Made by a program: the position numbers and the translations under genes
Shown: positions 6,815-16,307 of the stretch, in pieces
Numbering within the stretch: position 1 is the first letter of the stretch
How the letters are laid out: every line of letters starts with the position of its first letter
Notes under the pieces: generated by a model
The model's input: the letters and a program-made list of their open reading frames with translations, nothing else
What the model was told of the DNA's origin: nothing
The model's database searches: none
Source of the DNA: an uncultured Mediterraneibacter sp.
GTDB taxonomy: Bacteria > Bacillota > Clostridia > Lachnospirales > Lachnospiraceae
Direction: 5' to 3'
Assembly: GCA_934309345.1 (NCBI GenBank)
Contig: CAKRDD010000004.1
Location: forward strand, 1-64,000
DNA: 64,000 nucleotides

Positions 6815-7744
6815 TTATTTTCTACGTTCTTCCATCCACTCGAGAAGATCTTCATATACCTGCTCCCTGTCTGTCTCATTGAGCAGTTCATGACGATCAC
6901 CGGCATACAGTCTCAGACTGATATCCTGGATTCCGGCTGCTTTATATTTCTCATAAACCTTCCTTACACCTTTCCCGAACGCTCCAACCGGATCTTCGGC
7001 ACCGGCTGCGAAAAGGATTGGAAGGTGTTTCGGTATCATATAGATACTCTCTTTCTTTTCCATTATAAGCATACCGGTAAACATGCTATAATACGCATTC
7101 ACTGTAAAGACAAAAGAACACAACGGATCTGAAATATATTTTTCCAGATGTTCTTCGTCACTGGTTACCCAGTCCGCGCGTGTCTTTGGATTCTTGAATT
7201 TCCTGTTGTAAGCACCGACTGCCATTCCATCGACCAATTTACTTTTGTAATGCCATCCACGGAAAATTGCCAGCGTTCTGCAAAGTCTCCTTGCGAACTG
7301 AAGGGTTGCTTTCTTCTGATCTGCTACAACTCCGATAAACATTGCTCCAGCCAGTCCGTTTCCATACATCTGCACATACTGGCGCAAAAGACTTGAGCCC
7401 ATGCTATGTCCTAACATAAAGTAAGGTACATCCGGATATTTCTTCATCGTCCGCTGACGAAGTGTATGCATATCTCCGATCACGCATGCATTTCCATATT
7501 TTTCGTTAAAAAATCCATACTCCGACTTGCTCTGCACAGATTTTCCATGTCCTAAATGATCGTTTCCAACGACATAATATCCATGACTACACATGAATTC
7601 TGCAAATTCATCGTATCTCTTAATATATTCCACCATTCCATGGCTTAACTGCAGGACAGCTTTCACTTCTCCTTCCGGTTTCCACTCGATCGTGTGGATC
7701 TCCGTATTGCCATCCTTTGAAGGGAAATAAAACTCATCTCTCAT
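6815..7744 (-). CDS. Alpha/beta hydrolase, monoacylglycerol lipase/lysophospholipase type
   Basis: A 309-residue cytoplasmic serine hydrolase of the hydrolase_4 (PldB/monoglyceride-lipase) group. The oxyanion HG is at 35-36, the nucleophile elbow GHSMGS at 112-117 (Ser114), the acid at Asp251 (EDPVG) and the base at His285 (GDRHE). These would cleave an acyl ester of a lysolipid or monoglyceride; the exact substrate is not determinable. The ATG at 7744 lies 10 bases beyond the citrate synthase stop, and its AGGTAG ribosome binding site overlaps that stop codon. The two genes are therefore co-transcribed and probably translationally coupled. Family length is normal and nothing is missing. Confidence 0.85.
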   Translation of the reverse strand: MRDEFYFPSKDGNTEIHTIEWKPEGEVKAVLQLSHGMVEYIKRYDEFAEFMCSHGYYVVGNDHLGHGKSVQSKSEYGFFNEKYGNACVIGDMHTLRQRTMKKYPDVPYFMLGHSMGSSLLRQYVQMYGNGLAGAMFIGVVADQKKATLQFARRLCRTLAIFRGWHYKSKLVDGMAVGAYNRKFKNPKTRADWVTSDEEHLEKYISDPLCSFVFTVNAYYSMFTGMLIMEKKESIYMIPKHLPILFAAGAEDPVGAFGKGVRKVYEKYKAAGIQDISLRLYAGDRHELLNETDREQVYEDLLEWMEERRK

Positions 7745-7754
7745 CGTTCATTCA

Positions 7755-9125
7755 CTACCTGTCATCTAATTTGATATAATCACGATATGGTGCAAGTGGC
7801 TTATAAGCCGGACGTATGATCTTATCTACATTCTTAAGCTCTTCCAGTCTGTGTGCACTCCATCCGACGATACGTGCCGCCGCAAAAATTGGTGTATACA
7901 GTGCCGGCGGAAGATCCAACATACTGTAAACAAGTCCACTGTAGAAATCTACGTTCGCATTAACACCCTTATACATCTTACGTCTCTCGCTGATGATCTC
8001 CGGTGCCATCTTCTCTACTTTCTCATAGAGTGCATACTCTGCCTCATGGCCCTTTTCACATGCAAGCTGCTTCACAAACTTCTTGAAGATCTCCGCTCTT
8101 GGGTCGGATACGGAATAAATCGCATGTCCCATTCCATAGATCAGACCTCTCTTATCAAACGCTCTCTTCTCCAGCAGTGCCTCAAGGTAAGCTCTGATCT
8201 GATCATCATCCTGCCAGTCTGTCAGCTGCGTCTTCATATCTTCAAACATCTGTGTTACTTTTACGTTCGCACCACCATGTTTTGGTCCTTTCAAGGACGC
8301 CATAGCTGCTGCAATTGTTGAATAAGTATCTGTTCCTGAAGATGTAACAACATGCGTTGTAAATGTTGAATTGTTACCACCGCCGTGATCCATATGAAGA
8401 ACAAGAGCCATATCAAGGATCTTCGCCTCAAGCTCTGTATACTGACGGTCTTCTCTGAGCATCATCAGAATATTCTCTGCCATGGACAGTTCTTTCTTCG
8501 GTGCATAAATATACAGATCTTCACCCATTCTATAATTATAAGCAAGATAGCTGTAAACCATAAGCATCGGGAACTGACTGATCAGATTCAAACTCTGGCG
8601 CAATACATTCGGAATGCTTGTATCATCCGCTTTATCATCATAAGAATACAACTGAAGAATACTTCTTGTAATACTGTTCATCATATCACGGCTCGGTGCC
8701 TTCATGATCACGTCACGCACAAAGTTCGGTGGAAGCATCCGCCGGTCAGCTATCATATCCTTAAAATTCTCAAGTTCCTTCTGATTCGGAAGCTCTCCGA
8801 AAAGAAGCAGATATGCAATCTCCTCAAATCCAAAATGTTTCGCCTCAAGGAATCCGCTTACAAGATCTTTAATATTATAACCTCTGTAATAAAGATTACC
8901 TGCACACGGTACGGATACACCGTCTACAATCTTTGTTGCACACACATCGGATATATTCGTCAATCCGGCAAGTACACCTTTACCGTTCAGATCTCGAAGT
9001 CCTCTTTTCACCTCGTATTTGGTATAGAGTTCTTTGTCAATTGCATTGTTCGTTTCACATTTCAGAGCAAGTTCTTCAATCTCCGGAGTGATGTCAAAAA
9101 ATATGCTGTTAATATCTTTGGCCAT
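7755..9125 (-). CDS. gltA: Citrate synthase
   Basis: A 456-residue citrate synthase condensing oxaloacetate with acetyl-CoA. The three catalytic residues are visible in family motifs: His247 (LHMDHGGGN), His334 (GMGHAIYSVSDPRA) and Asp393 (NVDFYSG). The protein belongs to the longer clostridial variant with about 50 extra N-terminal residues; a methylcitrate activity cannot be excluded. The ATG at 9125 follows AGGAGG at 8 bases. The likely role in a fermenting anaerobe is the oxidative branch toward 2-oxoglutarate and glutamate. An aconitase-family gene is nearby but no isocitrate dehydrogenase is in the window. The downstream lipase-like gene is in the same operon. Confidence 0.92.
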   Translation of the reverse strand: MAKDINSIFFDITPEIEELALKCETNNAIDKELYTKYEVKRGLRDLNGKGVLAGLTNISDVCATKIVDGVSVPCAGNLYYRGYNIKDLVSGFLEAKHFGFEEIAYLLLFGELPNQKELENFKDMIADRRMLPPNFVRDVIMKAPSRDMMNSITRSILQLYSYDDKADDTSIPNVLRQSLNLISQFPMLMVYSYLAYNYRMGEDLYIYAPKKELSMAENILMMLREDRQYTELEAKILDMALVLHMDHGGGNNSTFTTHVVTSSGTDTYSTIAAAMASLKGPKHGGANVKVTQMFEDMKTQLTDWQDDDQIRAYLEALLEKRAFDKRGLIYGMGHAIYSVSDPRAEIFKKFVKQLACEKGHEAEYALYEKVEKMAPEIISERRKMYKGVNANVDFYSGLVYSMLDLPPALYTPIFAAARIVGWSAHRLEELKNVDKIIRPAYKPLAPYRDYIKLDDR

Positions 9126-9172
9126 GGGCTCTTCCTCCTTCTCTTGTTTCTTCTAATGTCTTTTATCTTTTA

Positions 9173-9201
9173 ATTATACTAGATATCCGTCCATGAAACA
9201 A
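9173..9201 (-). promoter_or_regulatory. Promoter of citrate synthase operon
   Basis: On the minus strand TTGTTT (9201-9196), 17 bases, TATAAT (9178-9173). The -10 is perfect and the -35 weak, which could mean activator dependence. The leader is about 40 bases. Confidence 0.55.
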
Positions 9202-9246
9202 TTAACTGAATATTAAATCTTTATGAATCGAAAAGTGAAAAAGAAT

Positions 9247-9285
9247 AAAGTTGCTGTCCGCAACATTTTTGTGAACAGCAACTTT
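9247..9285 (-). terminator. Terminator after rsmA, built from the GTTGCTGTTCAC repeat
   Basis: AAAGTTGCTGT (9247-9257) pairs with ACAGCAACTTT (9275-9285), and ATTCTTTTTC follows on the minus strand. The arm contains the motif GTTGCTGTTCAC that recurs in other gaps of this window. Confidence 0.65.
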
Positions 9286-9306
9286 GTAAATTCCTTTAAT
9301 ATTATT

Positions 9307-10179
9307 TTATCTGCAGTCATAAAGCAGATCTGCCAGCTTTGCGAACTCTTCCAGTGTAAGAGCTTCTCCTCGAATGGAAGCGCCTCTTCCAAGTGTTTCT
9401 ATTGCTGCTTCGACTTCTTCCTTCGTGTAATCAAGTTCCGCTGAGTTTTTCAATCCATTTGCCAGTGTCTTTCTTCTCTGGTTGAAGGAAGCACGGATAA
9501 TACGGAACATAAGTTTCTCATCCTTCACCTTCACTGGCGGTTCTTCGTATCGTTCCAGACGAATCACCGCAGATCCAACCTTCGGACGAGGCATGAAGCA
9601 GTTCGGTGGTACGTTTGCGACAATATATGGTTTTGCATAATACTGAACTGCCAGAGACAGGGCACCGTAATCCTTTGTTCCCGGTCCCACCTGCATACGG
9701 TCTGCAACTTCTTTCTGAACCATAACTGTGATACTCTTGATCGGAACATGGTTCTCAAAAAGGCCCATAATGATCGGCGTTGTAATATAATACGGCAGAT
9801 TAGCTACAACCTTGATCGGCTTTCCGTCGTTCTCTTCTTCTGCAAGCTTTGCAATGTCCACTTTCAGGACATCATTATTAATAACGCGGGCATTGTCATA
9901 ATCCGAAAGTGTATCTTCCAGAATCGGGATCAAAGCCTTATCGATTTCAACTGCAACAACCTTTCTTGCTGCACACGCCAGATATTGTGTCATCGTTCCG
10001 ATTCCCGGCCCGATTTCCAGTACAAAATCATCTTTCGTGATCTCTGCTGCCGCAATAATCTTATCCAGAACATGTGTATCGATCAGAAAGTTCTGACCGA
10101 ACTTTTTCTGGAATACGAAATTATATTTCTGTAATACTTCTATCGTATTCTGTGGATTTCCAAGTGTTGGTTCTTTCAT
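9307..10179 (-). CDS. rsmA: 16S rRNA (adenine1518-N6/adenine1519-N6)-dimethyltransferase
   Basis: A 290-residue RsmA (KsgA), which dimethylates the two adjacent adenines in the helix 45 loop of 16S rRNA late in 30S assembly. Motifs present are FGQNFLID (27-34), the SAM-binding VLEIGPGIG (53-61), the catalytic NLPYY (127-131), MVQKEVADRM and PRPKVGSAV. The ATG at 10179 follows GGAGAG; upstream in-frame codons overlap tatD and are rejected. It is 16 bases downstream of tatD in the same operon. The ribonuclease M5 gene that usually sits between tatD and rsmA in Firmicutes is absent here. Confidence 0.95.
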   Translation of the reverse strand: MKEPTLGNPQNTIEVLQKYNFVFQKKFGQNFLIDTHVLDKIIAAAEITKDDFVLEIGPGIGTMTQYLACAARKVVAVEIDKALIPILEDTLSDYDNARVINNDVLKVDIAKLAEEENDGKPIKVVANLPYYITTPIIMGLFENHVPIKSITVMVQKEVADRMQVGPGTKDYGALSLAVQYYAKPYIVANVPPNCFMPRPKVGSAVIRLERYEEPPVKVKDEKLMFRIIRASFNQRRKTLANGLKNSAELDYTKEEVEAAIETLGRGASIRGEALTLEEFAKLADLLYDCR

Positions 10180-10195
10180 CTCATCTCTCCATTTC

Positions 10196-10957
10196 TTATA
10201 ATTGATATAAATCCCTTGCATTCTTCTCTGTCTGTTCGATCACCTGCTCCGCAGAAATGCCTTTCAATTCTGCAATCGCTTCTACAACATGTGGAAGGTA
10301 CAAGGACGAATTCCTCTTCCCTCTGAATGGTGTCGGCGCCAGATACGGACAATCTGTCTCAAGAACAATTGACTCCAGCGGAATCTCTTCTACGATCTCT
10401 TTTAATTTCTTCGAATTCTTGAATGTAACAACACCGCCGACTCCGATGTAATATCCCATCTTTACATATTCTCGCGCCATCTCAAGGCTGTAAGAATAAC
10501 AGTGTATCACACCTTTGAGTCCTTTTCCATGTTCTTTCATAATTTCCATCGTATCAGCTGCTGCTTCACGGCTATGGATCATCACAGGTTTGTTCATCTC
10601 ACGGGCAAGGTCCAGCTGTCTGATGAACCAATATTTCTGCAGGTCATGTCCTTCTTTATCCCAATAATAATCAAGTCCGATCTCGCCAACCGCAACGATC
10701 TTCTCCATTTCCAGAAGTGATTTCATTCGAGCAAAATTCTCTTCATTCAGCGCACCGACTTCGTCCGGATGTACACCTACAGATCCATATATAAATGAAT
10801 ACTTCTCTGTGAGTTCTACTATCTTGTCCCAGGACTCTACTGTCGCCGCTGCATCCACTATTGTTCCAACGCCGCCTGCTGCCATACTGCTTAGTAGCTC
10901 ATCTCTGTCTGTGTCAAACTGCTCATCATCATAATGTGCATGTGTATCAAATATCAT
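10196..10957 (-). CDS. tatD: TatD-family metal-dependent deoxyribonuclease
   Basis: A 253-residue TIM-barrel hydrolase. Metal ligands typical of TatD are seen at His6 and His8 (DTHAHYD), Glu92 (GEIGLDY), His128 (MIHSR), His152 (IHCY) and Asp202 (ETDCPYLAP). Family members are 3'-5' DNA exonucleases or amidohydrolase-like enzymes linked to DNA repair and quality control. The ATG at 10957 follows AGGCGG. It is the first gene of the tatD-rsmA pair; metG, the common upstream partner, is not here. The upstream gap (10958-11156) carries the terminator of the aconitase-like gene. Confidence 0.9.
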   Translation of the reverse strand: MIFDTHAHYDDEQFDTDRDELLSSMAAGGVGTIVDAAATVESWDKIVELTEKYSFIYGSVGVHPDEVGALNEENFARMKSLLEMEKIVAVGEIGLDYYWDKEGHDLQKYWFIRQLDLAREMNKPVMIHSREAAADTMEIMKEHGKGLKGVIHCYSYSLEMAREYVKMGYYIGVGGVVTFKNSKKLKEIVEEIPLESIVLETDCPYLAPTPFRGKRNSSLYLPHVVEAIAELKGISAEQVIEQTEKNARDLYQL

Positions 10958-11044
10958 TTTATTTACCGCCTGTTTTCAATATTTCTAGTCTTATGCTTTA
11001 GTTTAACACATGTCCGCTCTAAAATACAACTATGAGAACAAAAC

Positions 11045-11078
11045 AGCGAGATACAGGTCATTTCCCATATCTCGCCGC
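11045..11078 (-). terminator. Probable terminator of the aconitase-family gene
   Basis: GCGAGATA (11046-11053) pairs with TATCTCGC (11068-11075), and the minus strand continues with the T-rich TGTTTTGTTC. The rest of the gap holds GTAACTGTTCAG (11094-11105), a copy of the dispersed motif, and a small hairpin around 11116-11136. Confidence 0.5.
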
Positions 11079-11156
11079 TTTTATCTCATTTTATGTAACT
11101 GTTCAGAGCCAACCTCCAAAATGCTACGCATTTCGGATGTGTGGCGTATCCAGGAA

Positions 11157-13427
11157 TTAATGATTTCTATAGTAATTGATCAGACATCCGTCAAGAATGA
11201 TCTCACGCTCTGCATCTGTCAGATCTCCAAGCTTAAGGTTCAGTTCTTTGAGTTTATCACCTACAACATAAGCTTTGATCACATCCGCTTTCTCTTCTAC
11301 TGCTTTTCTCACATCAGGAACAAAGATATAATCTCCGTTCTTGAAAGAAAGTGCTTCATGATCTTCCTCTGTCAGGAATGGAAGCATTCCCCAGTTGATC
11401 AGGTTAGAGCGGTAACGCTTTGTCGCATACTCTGTTGCGATGTTTGCCCATCCGCCAAGTACTTTCTGACAGGAAGCTGCCTGCTCACGCGCAGATCCGT
11501 CTCCCGGTTTTACTGCGAAGATTGTGCTTCCGACACCAAGGTTATCCTTACCAACTTCCGGATATGTCTCGTGGATCTTATCCATTACCGGTTTCAGTTC
11601 TGCAAGCGCATCTACCGGACATTCATTTGCTTCAATTGCTTTCTGAGCTTTCTGTACTTCTTTCGCACGTCCAACGTATGCAGGATCTTTTCTTGAAAGA
11701 GCGAACTCTGCAAGTCCCAGTGGGTTGGAACGGTAGGAAGATGTCTCTCCTGACGGAATCAGCTCATCTGTTGTTGTAACAGGATCATGGATCTCAGATA
11801 CAACCTTTACAAGCAGATTCTGCGGAAGTGCTGACATTGCCGGCCAGTCCTTAATATTTGGTCCAAACTTGATCTCAACACTTGGATCTGCAACACCCTT
11901 GCTGTCAAATACACGGTTTGCATAAATATTCTTATCAAAGTGATATTTCTGTCCTTTGTATTCTACATCCATTGCTGTTGCCGGTGTTAAGAATCCCTTG
12001 TTTGCTGCTGTTGCTGCGATAGAACGAGCATCCATCAGTGCTACGGAAGAGATCTGTCCGTTCTGCAGCTTACTTCCTTCACGGTTCGGGAAGTTTCTTG
12101 TTGTATGACGGATAGAGAATGCATTATTCGCCGGTGTATCTCCTGCTCCGAAGCATGGTCCACAGAACGCTGTCTTCACAACAGTTCCTGCTTCCATAAG
12201 GTCTGCGATCGCACCGTTCTTAACAAGTTCCATATAGATCGGTGTACTTGCCGGGTAAACGCTGAATGTAAATTCATCTGCTCCGATGTTCTTTCCTTTG
12301 ATGATATCTGCAGCTGCACAGATATTTTCAAATCCACCACCTGCACATCCTGCGATGATTCCCTGCTCTACATAGAACTTACCGTTTCTGATCTTATCCT
12401 GCAGTGAGTAATCAACTGCTCCATCAAGACTTACAAGTGCTTTCTGCTCTACATCATGAAGGATGTCCGCTAGATTTGCATTCAGTTCATCAATTGTATA
12501 AACGTTGCTTGGATGGAACGGCATTGCGATCATAGGCTTGATCTCGCTTAAGTTTACATAAACCATACCGTCATAATATGTAACTGCTCCAGGATTCAGT
12601 TCTTTGTAATCTTCGCTTCTTCCGTGAATATCATAGAACTCCTGAATCTTCTCATCTGTTTTCCAGATAGAAGACAGACAAGTTGTCTCTGTTGTCATAA
12701 CGTCGATTCCGATACGGAAATCTGCACTCAGCTTGCTAACTCCAGGTCCAACGAACTCCATAACCTTGTTATTCACATAACCGTTCTTGAATGTAGCTCC
12801 GATGATCGCAAGGGCAACGTCCTGCGGTCCAACACCTTTCATCGGCTCTCCGTCTAAGTAGATTCCGATCACGCCCGGCATCTTAATATCATAAGTCTTA
12901 TTCAGAAGCTGTTTTACAAGCTCCGGTCCACCTTCACCCATAGCCATAGTTCCGAGTGCTCCGTAACGTGTATGGCTGTCAGATCCAAGGATCATCTTTC
13001 CTCCGCCTGCAAGCATCTCACGGGCAAACTGATGGATAACTGCCTGATGCGGTGGTACATACATACCGCCGTACTTCTTCGCACAAGTCAATCCAAACAT
13101 ATGGTCATCTTCGTTGATTGTTCCACCGACTGCACAAAGACTGTTATGACAGTTTGTAAGTACATACGGCATCGGGAACTTCTCAAGTCCTGACGCACGT
13201 GCTGTCTGGATGATTCCGACAAATGTGATATCATGGGATGTCAGCTTATCAAAACGGATCTGCAGACGCTCCATGTTCTCGGATGTATTGTGTGCCTTTA
13301 AAATGCCATATGCCATTGTGTTCTGAGCAGCTTCTTCCTTCGTCAGCGGAACCTGCACATTCCCTGTGTCTTCTACTATCTCTGTTCCATTGAGAAGATA
13401 TACGCCATTCTCGTACAATTTAATCAT
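11157..13427 (-). CDS. Aconitase-family hydratase (YbhJ-like)
   Basis: A 756-residue [4Fe-4S] hydro-lyase of the aconitase superfamily. The cluster ligands appear as Cys361 (AGCAGGGFEN), Cys422 and Cys425 (FCGPCFG). GSDSHT (148-153) and RNFPNREGS are the usual substrate-binding segments, and the C-terminal swivel domain is complete. Length and sequence are nearer to the YbhJ-like hydratase group than to classical AcnA/AcnB, so citrate/isocitrate isomerisation is likely but not certain. The ATG at 13427 follows a perfect GAAGGAGG. It sits two genes from citrate synthase, although tatD-rsmA intervene. A promoter such as TTTACC-N17-TAATAT is possible around 13502-13473. Confidence 0.85.
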   Translation of the reverse strand: MIKLYENGVYLLNGTEIVEDTGNVQVPLTKEEAAQNTMAYGILKAHNTSENMERLQIRFDKLTSHDITFVGIIQTARASGLEKFPMPYVLTNCHNSLCAVGGTINEDDHMFGLTCAKKYGGMYVPPHQAVIHQFAREMLAGGGKMILGSDSHTRYGALGTMAMGEGGPELVKQLLNKTYDIKMPGVIGIYLDGEPMKGVGPQDVALAIIGATFKNGYVNNKVMEFVGPGVSKLSADFRIGIDVMTTETTCLSSIWKTDEKIQEFYDIHGRSEDYKELNPGAVTYYDGMVYVNLSEIKPMIAMPFHPSNVYTIDELNANLADILHDVEQKALVSLDGAVDYSLQDKIRNGKFYVEQGIIAGCAGGGFENICAAADIIKGKNIGADEFTFSVYPASTPIYMELVKNGAIADLMEAGTVVKTAFCGPCFGAGDTPANNAFSIRHTTRNFPNREGSKLQNGQISSVALMDARSIAATAANKGFLTPATAMDVEYKGQKYHFDKNIYANRVFDSKGVADPSVEIKFGPNIKDWPAMSALPQNLLVKVVSEIHDPVTTTDELIPSGETSSYRSNPLGLAEFALSRKDPAYVGRAKEVQKAQKAIEANECPVDALAELKPVMDKIHETYPEVGKDNLGVGSTIFAVKPGDGSAREQAASCQKVLGGWANIATEYATKRYRSNLINWGMLPFLTEEDHEALSFKNGDYIFVPDVRKAVEEKADVIKAYVVGDKLKELNLKLGDLTDAEREIILDGCLINYYRNH

Positions 13428-13561
13428 GTAAAGACCTCCTTCAATCTGATCTATAGTTTTGAAATAACTGCTACCATATTAACATATTTCATTCTTTCGG
13501 TAAATCCAAATTTTCACAATTCAGCATTGTAACTCAATAAAGTGCAATTTTCACTAATTTT

Positions 13562-14461
13562 TTAGCCAGAAAGCGGAAAACTCATCTCAATAATAAACTC
13601 ATTTTTCTCTGTCTTTGCACCAATCTCTCCGTTCATACGTCTGACAAGTTCCTTTGCTATAGATAATCCCAATCCGGTAGATGTTTTGCTCCTTGCTGTA
13701 TCCGCTTTATAAAATCTGTCAAATACATGTTCTATATCAATCTGTTCCGAATGTATCACCCGATTGCTGATTCTTAATACCGCCCGATCCTGCTTGCGTT
13801 CTAACACAATACTTATCTTCTTTTCTCCATGATCCAGGCCATTTTTTATCACGTTCTGGATAACGCGGTTAAGCCCTTGTTTATTTCCGGCTATAGATAG
13901 CAGTTCTTCTGTAATCTGAATATCAGGCTGGATTCCCTTTCTTATCCAGTCATCATAATAGGAAAAGACCGTTTCTTTCAAAATGCGGTTCATACAGCAA
14001 GGCGTCAGTTCCAGACTGTAGGATTCATTTTTTAACTTTGTAAATGTGAAAAGTTCTTCCAGCATTTCATTCAGACTGTGTATTCTTTCATGAATAATAT
14101 TCAGATAACGTCTCTGGTCCTCAACATTTTCACATTCTTCCATAAGCTGGAAATATCCGTCCAAAGATGTCAGCGGTGTCCGGATATCATGAGAAAGATT
14201 CGTATAAGTGTCCGCGATCAGAGCTTCTTTCTCCTGATAATGCTGATTCTCTTTTCTGCGTAATTCCAGAAGCTCATTCAGTCTGTCCGCAAGCGTTCCG
14301 ATTCCGCCCAAATCAAATTCACGTTGAATCAACATGTTACTGTCATGTTTCATTAAGAACGCCAATTGGCGGCAGATGTCCTTCACCTGCCGCTGATATT
14401 TCCACATAATAATAAATTGTAAAATGATAATTCCTGCTAATATCCCAATTACGATATACAT
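13562..14461 (-). CDS. Sensor histidine kinase
   Basis: A 299-residue kinase with a single N-terminal membrane helix (about 3-19) and almost no extracellular domain: an intramembrane-sensing layout typical of kinases that watch a partner ABC transporter. The phospho-acceptor is His91 in NLSHDIRTPLT, the N box is IQNVIKNGLDHG (201-212) and the G box STGLGLS lies near 260. It is the last gene of the operon, four bases after the permease. It pairs with the response regulator at 16308 and probably adjusts expression of the intervening ABC transporter. Confidence 0.9.
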   Translation of the reverse strand: MYIVIGILAGIIILQFIIMWKYQRQVKDICRQLAFLMKHDSNMLIQREFDLGGIGTLADRLNELLELRRKENQHYQEKEALIADTYTNLSHDIRTPLTSLDGYFQLMEECENVEDQRRYLNIIHERIHSLNEMLEELFTFTKLKNESYSLELTPCCMNRILKETVFSYYDDWIRKGIQPDIQITEELLSIAGNKQGLNRVIQNVIKNGLDHGEKKISIVLERKQDRAVLRISNRVIHSEQIDIEHVFDRFYKADTARSKTSTGLGLSIAKELVRRMNGEIGAKTEKNEFIIEMSFPLSG

Positions 14462-14464
14462 CCA

Positions 14465-15310
14465 CTAAATATCCCTCTTTTGAAAAACAGCACTGCTTGC
14501 AGCTATCATTATGACAGCAAACACAATTGCCACGCCGAATGCTGCCAGACACTCATTTCCACTTGGATTCATAGGAAGCAGTGATAATTTCCCGGTTATC
14601 GTATATTTATAAATCTGGAAATTCTGAATTCCCATTTTCCGAACAGCACTGTTTATTAATCCGTATACAATACTCATTATATTCATTGTAAGACAAATCG
14701 CGATGACCATACTGATCACATTATTTTTCAAAATAATTGTAACCGCCATACAGATCAACACGAGTGCATAATGAAGTGCCAGTTCTGTCAGGAAATAAGA
14801 CAGAACAGCTTTTGAATTTCCCCATGTCAACTCTCTGAAGACAATACAATTCGCCACTGCCTGGAGCAAGAATGCACCTGCCATTGTCAGTACCGTAAAG
14901 ACTGCCAATGCAATGGATCTGGAAAAAATCAGTGCCCCTCTTTTTTGAACCTGGCCGCCAATATTTTTAATATAACCGCTTCCGATATCCGCTGTTGAAA
15001 ACATCACAGCAAAAATCACAAGAAACAACGCATAAAATTTCCCCTGAGAATTTGCAAAGAAAATGTCATACACCGCAACCTTTTCTCCCGGTTCTGTCGG
15101 CAGTGTCACCATCATTCCCACATTAATATTCTCTGCAGTCGGTTCCGCAAACTGCTCCTGCCGCACGGTATCTTCTTTACTTAATGAATCATAATCTGTT
15201 TTACACATAAATGTTGTAAACAGTACCGCCACAGCCAGCACGATCCAGACTACATACATACTTTTTGTCCGAAACATCCGGTACAAATCCATTTTTATCA
15301 TATTAAGCAT
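14465..15310 (-). CDS. ABC-2-type transporter permease
   Basis: A 281-residue membrane protein with about six transmembrane helices and a large extracytoplasmic loop after the first (roughly residues 35-90), the architecture of ABC-2 permeases of peptide-antibiotic immunity and export systems. The ATG at 15310 is 8 bases after AGGAGG and overlaps the end of the ATPase gene by eight bases. A GTG at 15319 would overlap the ribosome binding site. It pairs with the ATPase at 15303-16220. The substrate is unknown; a bacteriocin or cell-wall antibiotic is suggested only by the linked two-component system. Confidence 0.85.
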   Translation of the reverse strand: MLNMIKMDLYRMFRTKSMYVVWIVLAVAVLFTTFMCKTDYDSLSKEDTVRQEQFAEPTAENINVGMMVTLPTEPGEKVAVYDIFFANSQGKFYALFLVIFAVMFSTADIGSGYIKNIGGQVQKRGALIFSRSIALAVFTVLTMAGAFLLQAVANCIVFRELTWGNSKAVLSYFLTELALHYALVLICMAVTIILKNNVISMVIAICLTMNIMSIVYGLINSAVRKMGIQNFQIYKYTITGKLSLLPMNPSGNECLAAFGVAIVFAVIMIAASSAVFQKRDI

Positions 15311-16220
15311 GGCTGGCACCTCCTGTCAGATTCAGGAAATACGTTTCCAGTTCTTCACTCGTTATAGAAAGCCCTTTTACCGGAATTCCTGCCTTCGCAA
15401 GTTCCATATTCAACGCTGCGCTTTCATTCAGACGTTCAAAAATGTGAATATGTTCTTTGTCTGTCACCTGATAATTCGTGAATCCCATTGCATCCAGCAC
15501 CGGAATTGCAAGCTTTGGATCAGCCAGTGTTAATTCCATCCGTTCACTGCATCTTCGCATTAATTCTTCTCTTGTAAGCTCCTGCAATAAACTTCCATTG
15601 TGAATGATTCCATAATCGGTAGCAATCTTCGATAATTCCTCCAGGATATGACTGGAAATGCAAATCGTCATATTCCTTTCTTTCTGAAGTCTCTGAATCG
15701 TATCCCGGACCTCAGCAATTCCCTGTGGATCCAACCCATTGATTGGTTCATCCAGGACTAACAGATCCGGTTCTCCAACTAAAGCAAGGCCAATTCCCAA
15801 ACGCTGTTTCATTCCAAGAGAAAAGTGTTTTGTCTTTTTCCGTCCTACCTGCTCCAGACCTACTGTTTTCAATATCTCATCAATGTAACCTGCTTTCTTT
15901 ATCCCAAACAGCTTACATTTGATATTCAGATTTTCATATGCGGTCATATTTCCATATAACCCCGGTGCTTCAATCAGGCATCCCACACGGGAGCGGACTT
16001 TTTGTAAATCCTTTCCCTTGTATCCAAAGATCTCAATCTCTCCGCTCGTCGGCCTGGAAAGCCCGCTGATCATCTTCAGGCAAGTCGTCTTCCCGGCTCC
16101 ATTTCGTCCGATAAATCCGTAAATAGCGCCCTTTTTAATATGCATGCTGACACTGTCCACAGCTTTATGATGTCCATACCGCTTCGTCAGTCCTCGTGTT
16201 TCCAATAACATCTCACTCAA
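15303..16220 (-). CDS. ABC transporter ATP-binding protein
   Basis: A 305-residue ATPase with Walker A GRNGAGKTT (about 38-46), signature SLGMKQ (134-139), Walker B LLVLDEP (153-159) and a C-terminal extension of the drug/bacteriocin-export (CcmA/BcrA-type) group. The start is uncertain. AAGGAG lies nine bases before a TTG at 16220, which I prefer. An ATG at 16229 abuts that Shine-Dalgarno sequence, and an ATG at 16256 has only a weak AGGA. It supplies energy to the permease at 14465 and sits between the response regulator and permease genes of one operon. Confidence 0.88.
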   Translation of the reverse strand: MSEMLLETRGLTKRYGHHKAVDSVSMHIKKGAIYGFIGRNGAGKTTCLKMISGLSRPTSGEIEIFGYKGKDLQKVRSRVGCLIEAPGLYGNMTAYENLNIKCKLFGIKKAGYIDEILKTVGLEQVGRKKTKHFSLGMKQRLGIGLALVGEPDLLVLDEPINGLDPQGIAEVRDTIQRLQKERNMTICISSHILEELSKIATDYGIIHNGSLLQELTREELMRRCSERMELTLADPKLAIPVLDAMGFTNYQVTDKEHIHIFERLNESAALNMELAKAGIPVKGLSITSEELETYFLNLTGGASHA

Positions 16221-16307
16221 ATTTTTCATCTCCTTTTTCTTATCTGCATTTATCATAAAAGATGAATCCTAATCAAACGCAAATAAATAGTAAAAAAAGA
16301 GTAAAGA

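Noticed and set aside
8385..9173. 262-codon frame opposite citrate synthase
   Set aside because: Antisense shadow of a highly conserved gene, rich in His, Cys and Ile from complementary codons; no family resemblance.
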